Origin: Triplophysa rosa
Taxonomy: Eukaryota > Chordata > Actinopteri > Cypriniformes > Nemacheilidae
NCBI RefSeq assembly: GCF_024868665.1
Contig: NC_079914.1
Location: 1 to 64,000 of the forward strand
Direction: 5' to 3'
DNA length: 64,000 bases
The notes beneath the pieces were generated by a model, which saw only the letters and a program-made list of their open reading frames with translations, was not told the origin of the DNA and ran no database searches. Below, piece after piece: positions 24,953 through 34,929 of this stretch. How positions within the stretch are numbered: position 1 is the stretch's first letter; each line of letters starts with the position of its first letter. The translations under genes and the position numbers were made by a program.

Positions 24953-25415
24953 TGTCAGCGGCAGGGCTCGAACTCAGGTCTCCGATGTATGAGACTTCTT
25001 ATCTCCCGCAGAGCCACAGGGGAAATGATGAACCCATCAGTGAGAGATCTTGGGGTGAATAAGTCTTTTCTTTTTAATAAAAAAAGGTTCCAAAAAACAA
25101 TCCAGCAAACAAACGTAATCCAATCGGGATGAGTCAAACAAAAAGATCTTCAATATGTACAACAAAAAAATCCACAATGTCCAAGGTTTGAAAAAGAAAC
25201 ATATCAAAAGAAACTTGAGACTGAAGACATACCAGATAAAGCTAGCTCGAAAGGTAGGCTACTGGACGTTAAACACCAAGCACAGGACAGAGAACAAAGG
25301 GCAACTTAAATACACTGGGGAGAAATGAGGCACAGGTGAAGACAATGACGCTAATGTGAACAACAGGTGAAACTCTAGTGGCAAAAAACAAGAAACAATA
25401 GTCCCAGATCCTGAC
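24953..25415 (-). mobile_element. Possible LTR-like segment
   Basis: Begins TGTCAGCGGCAGGG and ends ATCCTGACA, so it has TG...CA ends. On the minus strand it contains a T/A-rich stretch suiting a polyadenylation region. No target duplication or internal region is visible, so this is only a suggestion. Confidence 0.3.
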
Positions 25416-25758
25416 AGGAAGATTTTTTTTTGTTTATGTATTCAACAAATTTTACAAAAATTGAAACGTTTACAGGCCTCCATACATTGTTAAAAATACA
25501 TGTACACACAGTTGAAGTTACTTTTGAAATTAAAAGATTTCTTTAAAAAGCCTTTACATAAACAAAATATTAAAATCACAAAAAATTCTTTAAATAGTCA
25601 GACTAAAATATTCTTACGTAATTGTCACATTAGTTAAAACATCATTAAAATCAACCATGATCGTCCGGCCTCTTCCAATTAAAATCTTCAAATATTTTAC
25701 ACACGTCATCGGTAAAAACATTGTAAAAATCCCCCAACTTGTATCCTGACAGGAAGAT
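25409..25758 (-). mobile_element. Retroposed insertion with 15-bp target duplication
   Basis: TCCTGACAGGAAGAT occurs perfectly at 25409-25423 and 25744-25758. The 320 bp between begin with poly-T on the plus strand, i.e. end in poly-A on the minus strand. This is the signature of target-primed reverse transcription by an L1-type machinery. The 5' end of the insert is open for about 30 codons and ends IFEDFNWKRPDDHG then TGA, followed by an AT-rich 3' UTR-like stretch. It is a 5'-truncated LINE or a processed pseudogene; I cannot name the source. Confidence 0.8.
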
Positions 25759-25759
25759 A

Positions 25760-28700
25760 TGTTATGCGTAACCTGAAATCAGGTGTCATTTTCATTATTT
25801 GTGTTATGTATTATACTTAACAGATACCTCTACAGTCCCTTATAAAGCTAACCTATTATGGCGTATAAGCAATACAGATGACCTTTGAAAGTTTATTAAC
25901 AGCCATATGTCAATAATTGAAATGTGAACAAATGGAGCATGAAATAAGGTTTACTAGAGTTATTAGTACAAAAACACTGTACAGTGTTTTTAATTGTACA
26001 GTATTTGCTTTTATCGTCCTGTTTTCATTGTTTTAAGTCGAAGTGGTATTGCAGTCCTTGTTAAACATCTTAAGACATTTAGCATAATTAGCACTGAACA
26101 TCTACGCTGGTCTTTCTGATCGTTTACTGTCAGAATGAATCCACATGTACACTGTAGAGTTGCAAAAGACATTCCAACATAGTGATTATACCTTTTTTAA
26201 ACAAAAATGTAAAACCAGTATTTTTCAAAATACTGGAAGATGTAAGGATAAAGATTATGAATGAATGAAAAATGCATATAAATGTATCGATAAACTGTAT
26301 AGAGAGACTAGAACAGCCACTTTGGAAATTAACTTTTAAACTGTGTAATGCTTTGTAAAAATCAATGTATGTATTACGTGCTTGAGAAGACCATGCATTG
26401 CTGCTAATTTAATTTTCCACTTGACTATGCATATCTGTATACAGTCTTATCATGTGTGCACGAGCAATGATTTAGCATTTTTTATAGATATTGTTAAAAG
26501 TTGAAGAATGCGTGTTATCCAATTAATAAAAGAAATGCTTTTAGAGTATTGTAGAGAATCTAGCATAAGCCAAATGGTCGGAGTCATTGAAAGAAGAGCC
26601 ATCAACCCCCACTCCCTTTTGTCCTGGTTTCTTTTGCTATTATCATCAAAAGACCATAGCAAAAACCTGGCTCCAGGGGTCTGGTTTTAGAGTTTTGATA
26701 ACGTTTTGTCTCTCTGTTGGATATTTACGACCCCTATGCTTAACATCTGAGGCTAACCAGAGAAATGTCCCGGACAATATGTCCCTGACAATAGGAACTT
26801 ATGTGATTAAACTGTCCTTTTCTATACATATATCTAACTATCTAGGTTGTGTGTTGGCGCTCGTGCCATTTTAAATAGTCGGTCACAGTTAGATATACAA
26901 GTTTAATTCAGGCTTTGTTTGTATGCGCTCCATCTGAATGAATCATGACTTGTTGCAATTCAAACCTGTCCATCTAAATGTTTGTCTTTACAATTCCTCC
27001 TTGTATATATACATTGTGTGACCATAGAACACTTTCTTTTCATTATGTTATAATTGGGAATGATATTTTGTAAAGTTGCCAGGAGGTCATAAAGATGCAA
27101 ATTAGCTGTTGAGTGGACAAAGAATCTCTTCCCTGCTCAACTCTGATTGGTCGATTCAAACTCAGGTGGGCATGCCCTCTCATGAGGTTAAATATCGAGC
27201 CTGCTCTGAAAACCTTCTCTTGTCTTGTCGTCCTCTCTTCTCTTCCGGCTTCGTCTCTTCCTCCGGTCTCTTCGGAGACTGCCCTTCCCCCCCTGGGGAA
27301 AGGGATGGAACAATGGACTTCTACTGCCACGTGGTTAAGCCATGCGGGCCGATCACGAGGCCCGCAACTTTCGGCAGGGCTTGCCTTCTGAAACCTTTTG
27401 AACAATTTCATCTCTACACGCGCATATGGATATCGGTCCAGCACAGAGCTTGCAAGTATCCGTTTCTATTTATAGAATAGCTGCGTTAAGTCTGTGCCTC
27501 TTTGTTAAAGATGATTTTTATTGGTGTTCAGAAATCGCTGCCATGCCCTCTCTTTCTCTCTCTCTTCTCACTCTTTCTCCCTCCGCGCTTCCAAGCGCAT
27601 TTGTGTTTCATGTATTTGTTTGTTTTATGCGATCGAAGTCACGTTACTTATGGCCATGAGATAATGTAAAGTATATAATATCACTGAGGCATTTGCTGGA
27701 CGAATGCATACAAGTATTGTTATGCTTTATATTACTAATTACTAATATTACTATGTATATTTGATCACTAAACTAAACTAAACTAATTCCTTGACTGAAA
27801 TGGATGTTTTAAATAACTCATTTCATGGATATGATCTTGAAAGATCTGGTGTGGAACCATATTTGGTGAGCTTTGCACATCAATATAATAACGTTAGCTA
27901 AAACCGCTACAGTACACAGCTGAGAGTATAGCAAACACTGACATTGTGAATTACTGGAACACATCATACTTGTATCACGTGGAAAAAAATATAATTCATG
28001 TACTTCTATATGATAAAATGTCTCTAGCAAGTCATGAGCCTAAAAACATTTGGTTTGAAATGTTTATCTTAAAATGAAGGGATTGTAGTTATTTTTATTT
28101 TTTATGTTCTTTCATCTGCTGCTATTTACAGTATGTTGATCTCAGTAAAAATTTGTCACATAAAAGCACAAATGAGTTGATTCAAATGTTTATATTAAAA
28201 CATTTTATACTTTGAAATCACATGAACATTGTTTTCAATAAACTGATTTTTCAAATGTTAAATACACAGATAGTTACAAAATGTGTGTGCGTGTGCGTGT
28301 GCGCGTGCGCGCGCGCGTATGTATGATACATTATGATACATTTATGTTGAACACTTATGGAGAGGTATTGAAGGCTTTGCTTAAAAGGTTGTCTGTGTTA
28401 GCAGGTTAGTTTGGATATCATTGTTCTGACTCATTGAAATGAAAGAGGACTGTTTTCTTTGATGACTCTGTAATCTGCTCAGAGCCACAGATCCCGTCTG
28501 ATCCCCTGAGTGTTCTCAAACACATATATGTGATTAAACACCTGCGCCATGCATCTCAACATCTCTAAACAAGCCCTTACGGCTTCTTCCACTCAATTGC
28601 TTAAGACAGTAGATTAACATGAAGCAGAATCAATATTCATTACACAGTTGATGTCAAAATTTATAACAGATTAATGTTAACAGATATTTAAGACTAAGAT

Positions 28701-29290
28701 ATGTATTCAGCTGTTTGTCTTTTTTGTACGTTACTGTAATCCAGAACTGTGACATTAAGAAAGTTACATAATCATAATAAATACAAACACACCAGCCTAA
28801 ACGTGAAATGACTTTCCAATATTACCACAATGATGCTCAAAAAACAGGAACAATTCAGTTTCAAAGGCAACCCATAATGTTTCAAATGATTTTCACTTCT
28901 GTGTTTTATATCTTCCTGCTCCGATCTATAGCTGTAACAGCGAAACATTGTTAATGCAAGAATGGAGAAGGAATGATCAAAAGCAGAAGTTAATATTCAG
29001 TTGAGGAAACATTTCACTTTCTGTTGAGGTGTTTTGGGAAAATTTGATTTTTTAACATGGTTAAACATTGCTGAAGACACTTGAGAGATACAATCATATT
29101 GAGAGCTAATAAAAATCTTCAGAAAAACTAAGATATGTGTAAAGTGGGTAGCTTGGAAAATACCAATTGACATGTGTATATTTGATGTACTTGTTGCAAC
29201 ACAAATAAAAGATATTAGTCATGAAATACTAGGTAACAAAAACAATTTAGATAAATTGATGTCGTTATTTATTATGAATAATTTTACATA
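25760..29290. other. Intergenic, no gene recognised
   Basis: AT-rich sequence without convincing exons. Notable only for a GC-richer patch at about 27110-27480 (possibly a leader of an unknown retroelement) and a (GT)n/(GC)n microsatellite at 28278-28322. Confidence 0.5.
28278..28322. repeat. (GT)n/(GC)n microsatellite
   Basis: GTGTGTGCGTGTGCGTGTGC passing into GCGCGCGC. A potential Z-DNA tract. Confidence 0.9.
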
Positions 29291-30207
29291 TGACAAACTC
29301 AACTCAACTCAACTCAACTTTATTTATATAGCGCTTTTACAATTTTCATTGTTACAAAGCAGCTGTACATGAGACACATTGACTACAAGCAAAACAATCA
29401 AAGTTGTACCTGCAAAAACAAGAAAAGGTTGAAAACACAGAAGACAGACACACCCACACACAAAACACTCCACACACACAACACGCACACGCACCAACAC
29501 ACACACACACAGACACACACACACACACACACACGTACGTACACAGACAAGTACGCACACACACACACGCTCAGTGAGAGCACACATTTAGGATAAAGGA
29601 GAGAGAAGCACAGGTCAAATATAACAGATAATAAATTCCTATATGCAATATTAATTAAGTAAAACTTTAAGATTCTAAAGCAGCCCCCCCGGTCAGGCAG
29701 ATAGTGCAAAAACAGTATGCAAACGGTGGCGAGGAACCCAAAACTCTAATCGAGAAAAAAAACCTCAGGAGAACCCAGGCCCAACCAGGGGATTCCAGTT
29801 CCCCTCTGGCAAAAGCTGCTGCCTCTGCACAAGCTCCAGAGAACTTGCACAACAAGGCTAAATAAAATAAATAAACTTAATAATAAAATAAATTATAGTT
29901 TAAGATTATCATTAATAATCTAATAGCATTTGAAATTTTGTGGTGAAGACATGTCAAGAGACCGCGTCCTTCTTTATCCAGCTCTATCATCTCAGCTCTT
30001 GTCAGGTCCCCACTTCCCATTCTCCGCTCTACCATCAGGTCAGGCCATGAACTGCATCCTGCTCGCTGTGGTAACCTTGGAACAATGAGACAAGACTGGC
30101 TGAGAGTAGAGTACTGTTCTGTACTCTTTGATGCAACAAGTACATCAGTTGTGTTTTTGGTTCCGGTTGATCTAACTAATGCAGCCTAAACCCTCTGAAG
30201 ATTTATA

Positions 30208-33171
30208 TTATGGAAGAGTAGTGTATGCAAGATTAAAAAGATGCGTCTTTAGTCTAGATTTAAACTGACAGAGTGTGTCTGCCTCCCGGACAGTGCAGGG
30301 AAGACTATTCCAAAGTTTAGGCGCTAGATAGGAAAAGGATCTACCACCTGCACTTGATTTTGAAATTCTAGGTATTACCAACTGACAGGACGCCTGAGAG
30401 CGTAATGCACGTGAAGGACTGTAATACAAAAGGAGTTCATTCAAGTACTGAGGAGCTAAACCATGTAAGGCTTTATAGGTAATAAGCAAGATTTTAAAGT
30501 TAACGCGATGCTTTATAGGTAACCAGTGCAAGGTTGACAGAACCGGGCTAATATGTTCATACTTTTTTGTACGTGTAAGAACTCGAGCTGCCGCGTTTTG
30601 GACCAATTGGAGTTTTTGTAATAAGCCTGCAGGGCAACCACCTAACAGTGCATTACAGTAATCTAGTCTTGATGTCATGAATGCATGAATTAACTTCTCT
30701 GCATCTGAGATTGACAGCATATGACGTAGTTTAGATATATTCTTAAGATGGAAAAACGCAATTTTACAGGTGTTGGCGACGTGGCTCTCAAATGACAGAT
30801 TACTATCGAATAGAACGCCAAGATTCTTTGCTGACGACGAGGGTTTTATGGAACATCCGTCAATAGTTAAACAGTATTCTTGGTTGTTACTTATAGCAGT
30901 TTTCGGTCCAATAAGTAACACTTCCGTTTTGTCCGAGTTCAGTAATAAAAAGTTGTTACTCATCCAGTTTTTTATATCGACTATGCATTCCATTATTCGA
31001 TGGAACTGCTGTGTTTCATGAGGCTTCGAGGAAATATAAAGTTGAGTATCATCAGCATAACAGTGAAAGCTAACTCCGTGTCGCTTTATTATATCTCCTA
31101 GAGGTAGCATGTATAATGCGAAGAGCAGAGGCCCTAAGACTGAGCCCTGTGGTACACCGTACTGGACTTGCGATTTGCGTGACACCTCATTGTTTATTGC
31201 TACAAATTGAAAACGGTCGGATAAATAAGATTTAAACCATTTCAAAGCTATTCCCTTAATGCCGACATAATTTTCGAGTCTATGTAGGAGTGTGCTGTGG
31301 TCAATGGTATCGAATGCAGCACTAAGGTCTAGCAGCACCAATAACGAGATACAACCTCGGTCAGACGCCAATAGCAGATCATTTGTAACTCTGATCAAAG
31401 CAGTCTCTGTACTGTGACATGCTCTAAATCCAGACTGGAATTCTTCATTGATGTCATTCCTTTGGAGGAAGGAGCATAATTGAGTTGAAACTACTTTTTC
31501 CAGAATTTTAGATATGAAAGGTAGATTCGATATAGGCCTGTAGTTCCTTAGTTCTCTAGGGTCGAGTTGGGGTTTTTTGACAAGGGGCCTTATAACAGCC
31601 ACCTTATATGCTTTAGGCACATGTCCTAATGTCAGAGATGAGTTAATAATACCAAGAAGAGGATCTATAATTTCTGGGAGCATCTCTTTCAGTAGATTTG
31701 TAGGTATAGGGTCTAGTATGCATGTTGTTGATTTAGATGATCTAATAATTTTAGACAGCTCATCTTGATCTACGGTATAAAATAATTGCATTTTCTCCTT
31801 AAGGGCGCTGTAGTTAGTTTGTTCAGCGGGTTTCACTTCTGATTGCATTGTTATAATTTTTTCTCTAATATCTTGGATTTTATATGTGAAGTAGTTCATA
31901 AATTCATCACTGCTATGCTGATATACAGGATCAGAAGTCACTGACGATTTATTTTTTGTTAATTTAGCCACCGTGTTAAATAAAAACCTAGGATTGTGCT
32001 GGTTTTCTTCTATTAGTGATGAAAAGTAGGCGGATCTAGAAGTTATTAGGGCTTTCCTGTATTTTCGAATACTATCCTTCCATGCTGTACGAAATACCTC
32101 TAATTTAGTTTTCTTAAAGTTGCGCTCCATTTTTCGGGCCGCTTTCTTTAGAGCCTGAGTGTGTTCATTATACCACGGTGTGGGGCTGCCATTTTTAATC
32201 TTCTTTAAACGTAGTGGAGCAACTTTGTCTAGCGTTACCGAGAAGGTGGAATTAAAATTTTCAGTGGTAATGTCAAGATCTTCAACGTTATTTCTCATGA
32301 TTTGAGACAATTCGGGCAGATTATCGAGAAACGCATCTTTGGTAGTTGAAGTTATTGTTCTACCATATTTGTAACAATGAGTTTTATTTGTAGCCGTAGG
32401 CCAGTGAAGCAAACATAATACCAGATAATGATCCGAAATGTCTTCACTCTGCTGAAGGATTTTAACGTCGTCCACATTTATACCGTAAGACAGTATTAAA
32501 TCTAAAGTATGATTACGAAGGTGAGTGGGTCCTGACACATGTTGACTAATGCCCATGGAGTTAAGAGTGTCTTTGAAAGCCATTCCTAAGGCATCTGTAA
32601 CGTTATCTACGTGGATGTTAAAGTCACCAACGACAAGGAGTCTATCTGCGGCCAGTACTAGTTCTGATAAGAACCCACCAAATTCTTTAATAAAATCTGT
32701 GTGGTGCCCTGGAGGCCTATATACAATAGCTAGAATCAATTTAAAAAGTGTTTTATCTTTAGTATTAGGTGTTGAAACATGAAGAACCATGACTTCAAAA
32801 GAATTATATTTAGAGTTCGACTTCTGGGAAATGCTAAGAGAGTTATTGTAAAGTGCTGCGACACCTCCCCCTCTGCCTTTTAGACGAGGCTCGTGTTTAT
32901 AATAATAATCTTGGGGGACAGATTCATTTAAAGCAATATAATCATCTGGTTTTAGCCATGTTTCTGTCAAACAGAGCATGTCTATTTTATGATCTGTTAT
33001 CATATCGTTAACAAAAAGTGCTTTATTAGAGAGAGATCTAATATTTAGCAATCCGAGTCGTAACAGTTGATTATCTGTATTTTGTTCATGTTTAGTTTGT
33101 TTAACGTTTATTAAATTACTTTCAAGAGGTTTACGCATTATTTTATGTTTGCTAATCCGGGGGACAGACAC
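30208..33171 (-). CDS. L2 ORF2: endonuclease and reverse transcriptase, 987 codons
   Basis: The retrotransposition enzyme that nicks target DNA and reverse-transcribes the LINE RNA. Residues about 38-255 form an exonuclease-endonuclease-phosphatase domain with the active-site boxes NIRS (N43), LTETWL (E70), VGDFN (D183) and ISDHYL (D247, H248). The RT spans about 470-760 with [13 protein letters not shown] (D615), [12 protein letters not shown] (673-684) and YADDTQLY (705-712, both Asp present). A conserved C-terminal region follows, ending in TAA or equivalent at 30208. The start is uncertain: the listed upstream limit is a GTG, the first in-frame ATG is at codon 12 (MRKPLE), and the frame is open further upstream all the way to the ORF1 stop at 33306-33304. 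No frameshift or stop interrupts it, so it may be functional. Confidence 0.92.
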   Translation of the reverse strand: MSVPRISKHKIMRKPLESNLINVKQTKHEQNTDNQLLRLGLLNIRSLSNKALFVNDMITDHKIDMLCLTETWLKPDDYIALNESVPQDYYYKHEPRLKGRGGGVAALYNNSLSISQKSNSKYNSFEVMVLHVSTPNTKDKTLFKLILAIVYRPPGHHTDFIKEFGGFLSELVLAADRLLVVGDFNIHVDNVTDALGMAFKDTLNSMGISQHVSGPTHLRNHTLDLILSYGINVDDVKILQQSEDISDHYLVLCLLHWPTATNKTHCYKYGRTITSTTKDAFLDNLPELSQIMRNNVEDLDITTENFNSTFSVTLDKVAPLRLKKIKNGSPTPWYNEHTQALKKAARKMERNFKKTKLEVFRTAWKDSIRKYRKALITSRSAYFSSLIEENQHNPRFLFNTVAKLTKNKSSVTSDPVYQHSSDEFMNYFTYKIQDIREKIITMQSEVKPAEQTNYSALKEKMQLFYTVDQDELSKIIRSSKSTTCILDPIPTNLLKEMLPEIIDPLLGIINSSLTLGHVPKAYKVAVIRPLVKKPQLDPRELRNYRPISNLPFISKILEKVVSTQLCSFLQRNDINEEFQSGFRACHSTETALIRVTNDLLLASDRGCISLLVLLDLSAAFDTIDHSTLLHRLENYVGIKGIALKWFKSYLSDRFQFVAINNEVSRKSQVQYGVPQGSVLGPLLFALYMLPLGDIIKRHGVSFHCYADDTQLYISSKPHETQQFHRIMECIVDIKNWMSNNFLLLNSDKTEVLLIGPKTAISNNQEYCLTIDGCSIKPSSSAKNLGVLFDSNLSFESHVANTCKIAFFHLKNISKLRHMLSISDAEKLIHAFMTSRLDYCNALLGGCPAGLLQKLQLVQNAAARVLTRTKKYEHISPVLSTLHWLPIKHRVNFKILLITYKALHGLAPQYLNELLLYYSPSRALRSQASCQLVIPRISKSSAGGRSFSYLAPKLWNSLPCTVREADTLCQFKSRLKTHLFNLAYTTLP

Positions 33172-33306
33172 AGTCTCTATTTTGTGATGTTTGGGAGAAC
33201 GGATTACTACATGTTGTACATTTTGTGTATTCTGCGACGTGAGACGGCAAGCAGACAGTTGGTTAAGCCATACTGTCTGCTCCCTGACCTGGGCCCCAGC
33301 GAGTCA
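33172..33306 (-). promoter_or_regulatory. ORF1 stop TGA and in-frame linker to ORF2
   Basis: On the minus strand, ORF1 ends AAA ACT TGA CTC and is followed by 44 sense codons in the same frame leading into ORF2, without any ATG in frame. The out-of-frame ATG inside is followed two codons later by TAA. This layout suggests stop-codon readthrough or termination-reinitiation as the way ORF2 is translated. The same arrangement is kept in copy 1 (20006 to 19940). Confidence 0.55.
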
Positions 33307-34173
33307 AGTTTTAGCATTAGCATTAAGACTTTTTGCCATATTTCTAGACAGGATGGAAGTCCCAGCCCAGGAGGGATGGAGACCATCTCGTTTCAACAGG
33401 TCAGGTCTGCCCTCAAAACTCTTCCAGTTATTTATAAAAACTATATCATTCTGCAGGCACCACTCAGACAACCAGCCATTTAGTGATGATAATCTGCTAT
33501 AAATCTCATCACCACGATAAGCATTGAGGGGGCCAGAGAATATTACAGTGTCTGACATCATGCTTGCGAGCTCACACACCTCTTTAATGTTATCTTTTGT
33601 GATCTCCGATTGACGGAGTCGAACATCATTTGTGCCGACGTGAATGACAATCTTACTGAATTTACGATTAGCCTTAGCCAGCACATTTAAATTTGACTTG
33701 ATGTCAGGCGCTCTGGCTCCCGGTAAACATTGGACTATGGTGGCTGGTGCCTCTATGTTAACGTTCCGAACAATAGAATCACCGATAACTAGGGTACTTT
33801 CAGCAGGTTTCTCAGTCGGTGCGTCACTGAGCGGGGCAAACCTGTTCGAGACTGTAATCGGAACGGTCGAGTGATGTTTTGTCCTGCGACTACGCCGTCT
33901 CACAGTCACGAAGTTTCCCAGCTGCGGGGGATTTTCAACCGGAACCGAGCTGTGTGCGCTAATGTTGCTCGCATCCAAAGTGTTTTCTATCGTCGTTAAA
34001 CTCTTACTATCCTCAGATAAAGATTGGATGCGAGACTCTAATTCTAAGATCTTCTCTGTCAGCCTAACTATTTCCCTGCATTTATCGCATATAAAGCCCT
34101 CGCAGCTGACAGAGAAGGCTAAGCTAAACATATGACATGAGGTGCAAGTAACAATAATAGGAATAGAAGCCAT
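33304..34173 (-). CDS. L2 ORF1: SGNH/GDSL-esterase-type protein, 289 codons
   Basis: ORF1 proteins of L2/CR1-type LINEs bind element RNA; some carry an esterase domain, known from zebrafish ZfL2. Here a Cys-rich N-terminus (CTSCHMF..., CEGFICDKC, residues about 10-34) is followed by a predicted coiled coil (EKILELESRIQSLSEDSKSL, about 40-60) and then the SGNH fold: VIGDSIV (catalytic Ser box), HVGTNDV (the Asn box) and RDGLHPSWAG (Asp-x-x-His box). It starts at an ATG (MASIPII) and stops at TGA 33306-33304. The same reading frame then stays open into ORF2, with no frameshift between them. Confidence 0.9.
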   Translation of the reverse strand: MASIPIIVTCTSCHMFSLAFSVSCEGFICDKCREIVRLTEKILELESRIQSLSEDSKSLTTIENTLDASNISAHSSVPVENPPQLGNFVTVRRRSRRTKHHSTVPITVSNRFAPLSDAPTEKPAESTLVIGDSIVRNVNIEAPATIVQCLPGARAPDIKSNLNVLAKANRKFSKIVIHVGTNDVRLRQSEITKDNIKEVCELASMMSDTVIFSGPLNAYRGDEIYSRLSSLNGWLSEWCLQNDIVFINNWKSFEGRPDLLKRDGLHPSWAGTSILSRNMAKSLNANAKT

Positions 34174-34698
34174 AACTCACCGGATTTGAAGTGCAATTCC
34201 AACTTACCAAGGTTGCTCGATGGATCGTAGTATACTCGCTTAAAAAGAGAAACAGTTAGCACACAAGACAAACCAGAGGCAAGATGATATTCCACAGTGT
34301 GAACAGAAAGCAAGCTAACACGCTATTGCTATGCTAACGGCGTTAAGTTAACTATCACTTTTGGTTTAGACTCTTCCAAGTAAATAACAGGAACAGAGTT
34401 ATTGAGATATCAGGATAAGTTAGCAACGACAATAATAATTAACGAAAATAAAATACACTAATATTAGAGCGAAGTGATAAGAGCACTGATACAAACAAGC
34501 TGCCGGCAGCGATGCACGAAACAGGAAGCAGGAGGTCATATCTTTACAAACTTAAGTTGCATTAAATAAAAAATACAAATGACAGTTTTTCTAAATGTTA
34601 TAAGTGATGTTTCATAAGGATTCAGTATTGTGAATCTTTCTTCATTGTCTTGTGGTGTGATGCGATGAGAGCTGTGTGTCTTTCACAGTCTTTACTCT

Positions 34699-34890
34699 TT
34701 AAAGGAGGGAATCCCTCAGTGATATCTCCAGATATTCACTCAGTGTGACTCCTGCTGTCTCCTCCTCTCGTCTGTTGATCTGCAATGCAGTGTCAGGCAT
34801 TCCCGGCACATGGGCATCCTCTGCAGTCTTTCCTAGCGCTGGCTCATATAAAAACAGCCCTGTACTGCCCCTCACTGGACACAAAACACC
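34699..34890 (-). CDS. Possible last exon of an unknown gene (orphan)
   Basis: On the minus strand an open stretch of about 60 codons ends in GDSL-like residues SLRDSLL and a stop at 34699-34701. The text looks protein-like rather than repeat-derived: LFLYEPALGKTAEDAHVPGM, ALQINRREEETAGVTL, SEYLEISLRDSLL. A candidate acceptor (TTTTGTGTCCAG) lies just upstream. I do not recognise the family and find no matching upstream exon up to the LTR element, so it may be a relic or chance. Confidence 0.3.
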   Translation of the reverse strand, partial: GVLCPVRGSTGLFLYEPALGKTAEDAHVPGMPDTALQINRREEETAGVTLSEYLEISLRDSLL

Positions 34891-34929
34891 AAACCTGACA
34901 TCATGCATGTCACATTTCTGCTTTTAGTT

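Larger units (their letters stand above)
29297..34545 (-). mobile_element. L2-clade LINE, copy 2 (near full length)
   Basis: Read on the minus strand: 5' UTR (about 34545-34174), ORF1 (34173-33304), ORF2 (to 30208), a 3' UTR, a (TG)n tract near 29450-29570, the motif AAAGCGCTATATAAATAAAG (complement of about 29323-29337) and a terminal (GAGTT)n microsatellite tail at 29297-29320. A short microsatellite tail rather than poly-A, an EEP endonuclease and an SGNH-esterase ORF1 are typical of the L2/CR1 group. Both ORFs are free of internal stops, so this copy may be young. The exact 5' end is an estimate. Confidence 0.9.

Noticed and set aside
24953..25415. Firm call of an LTR element
   Set aside because: TG...CA ends are present but no target duplication, partner LTR or internal region; kept only as a low-confidence feature.
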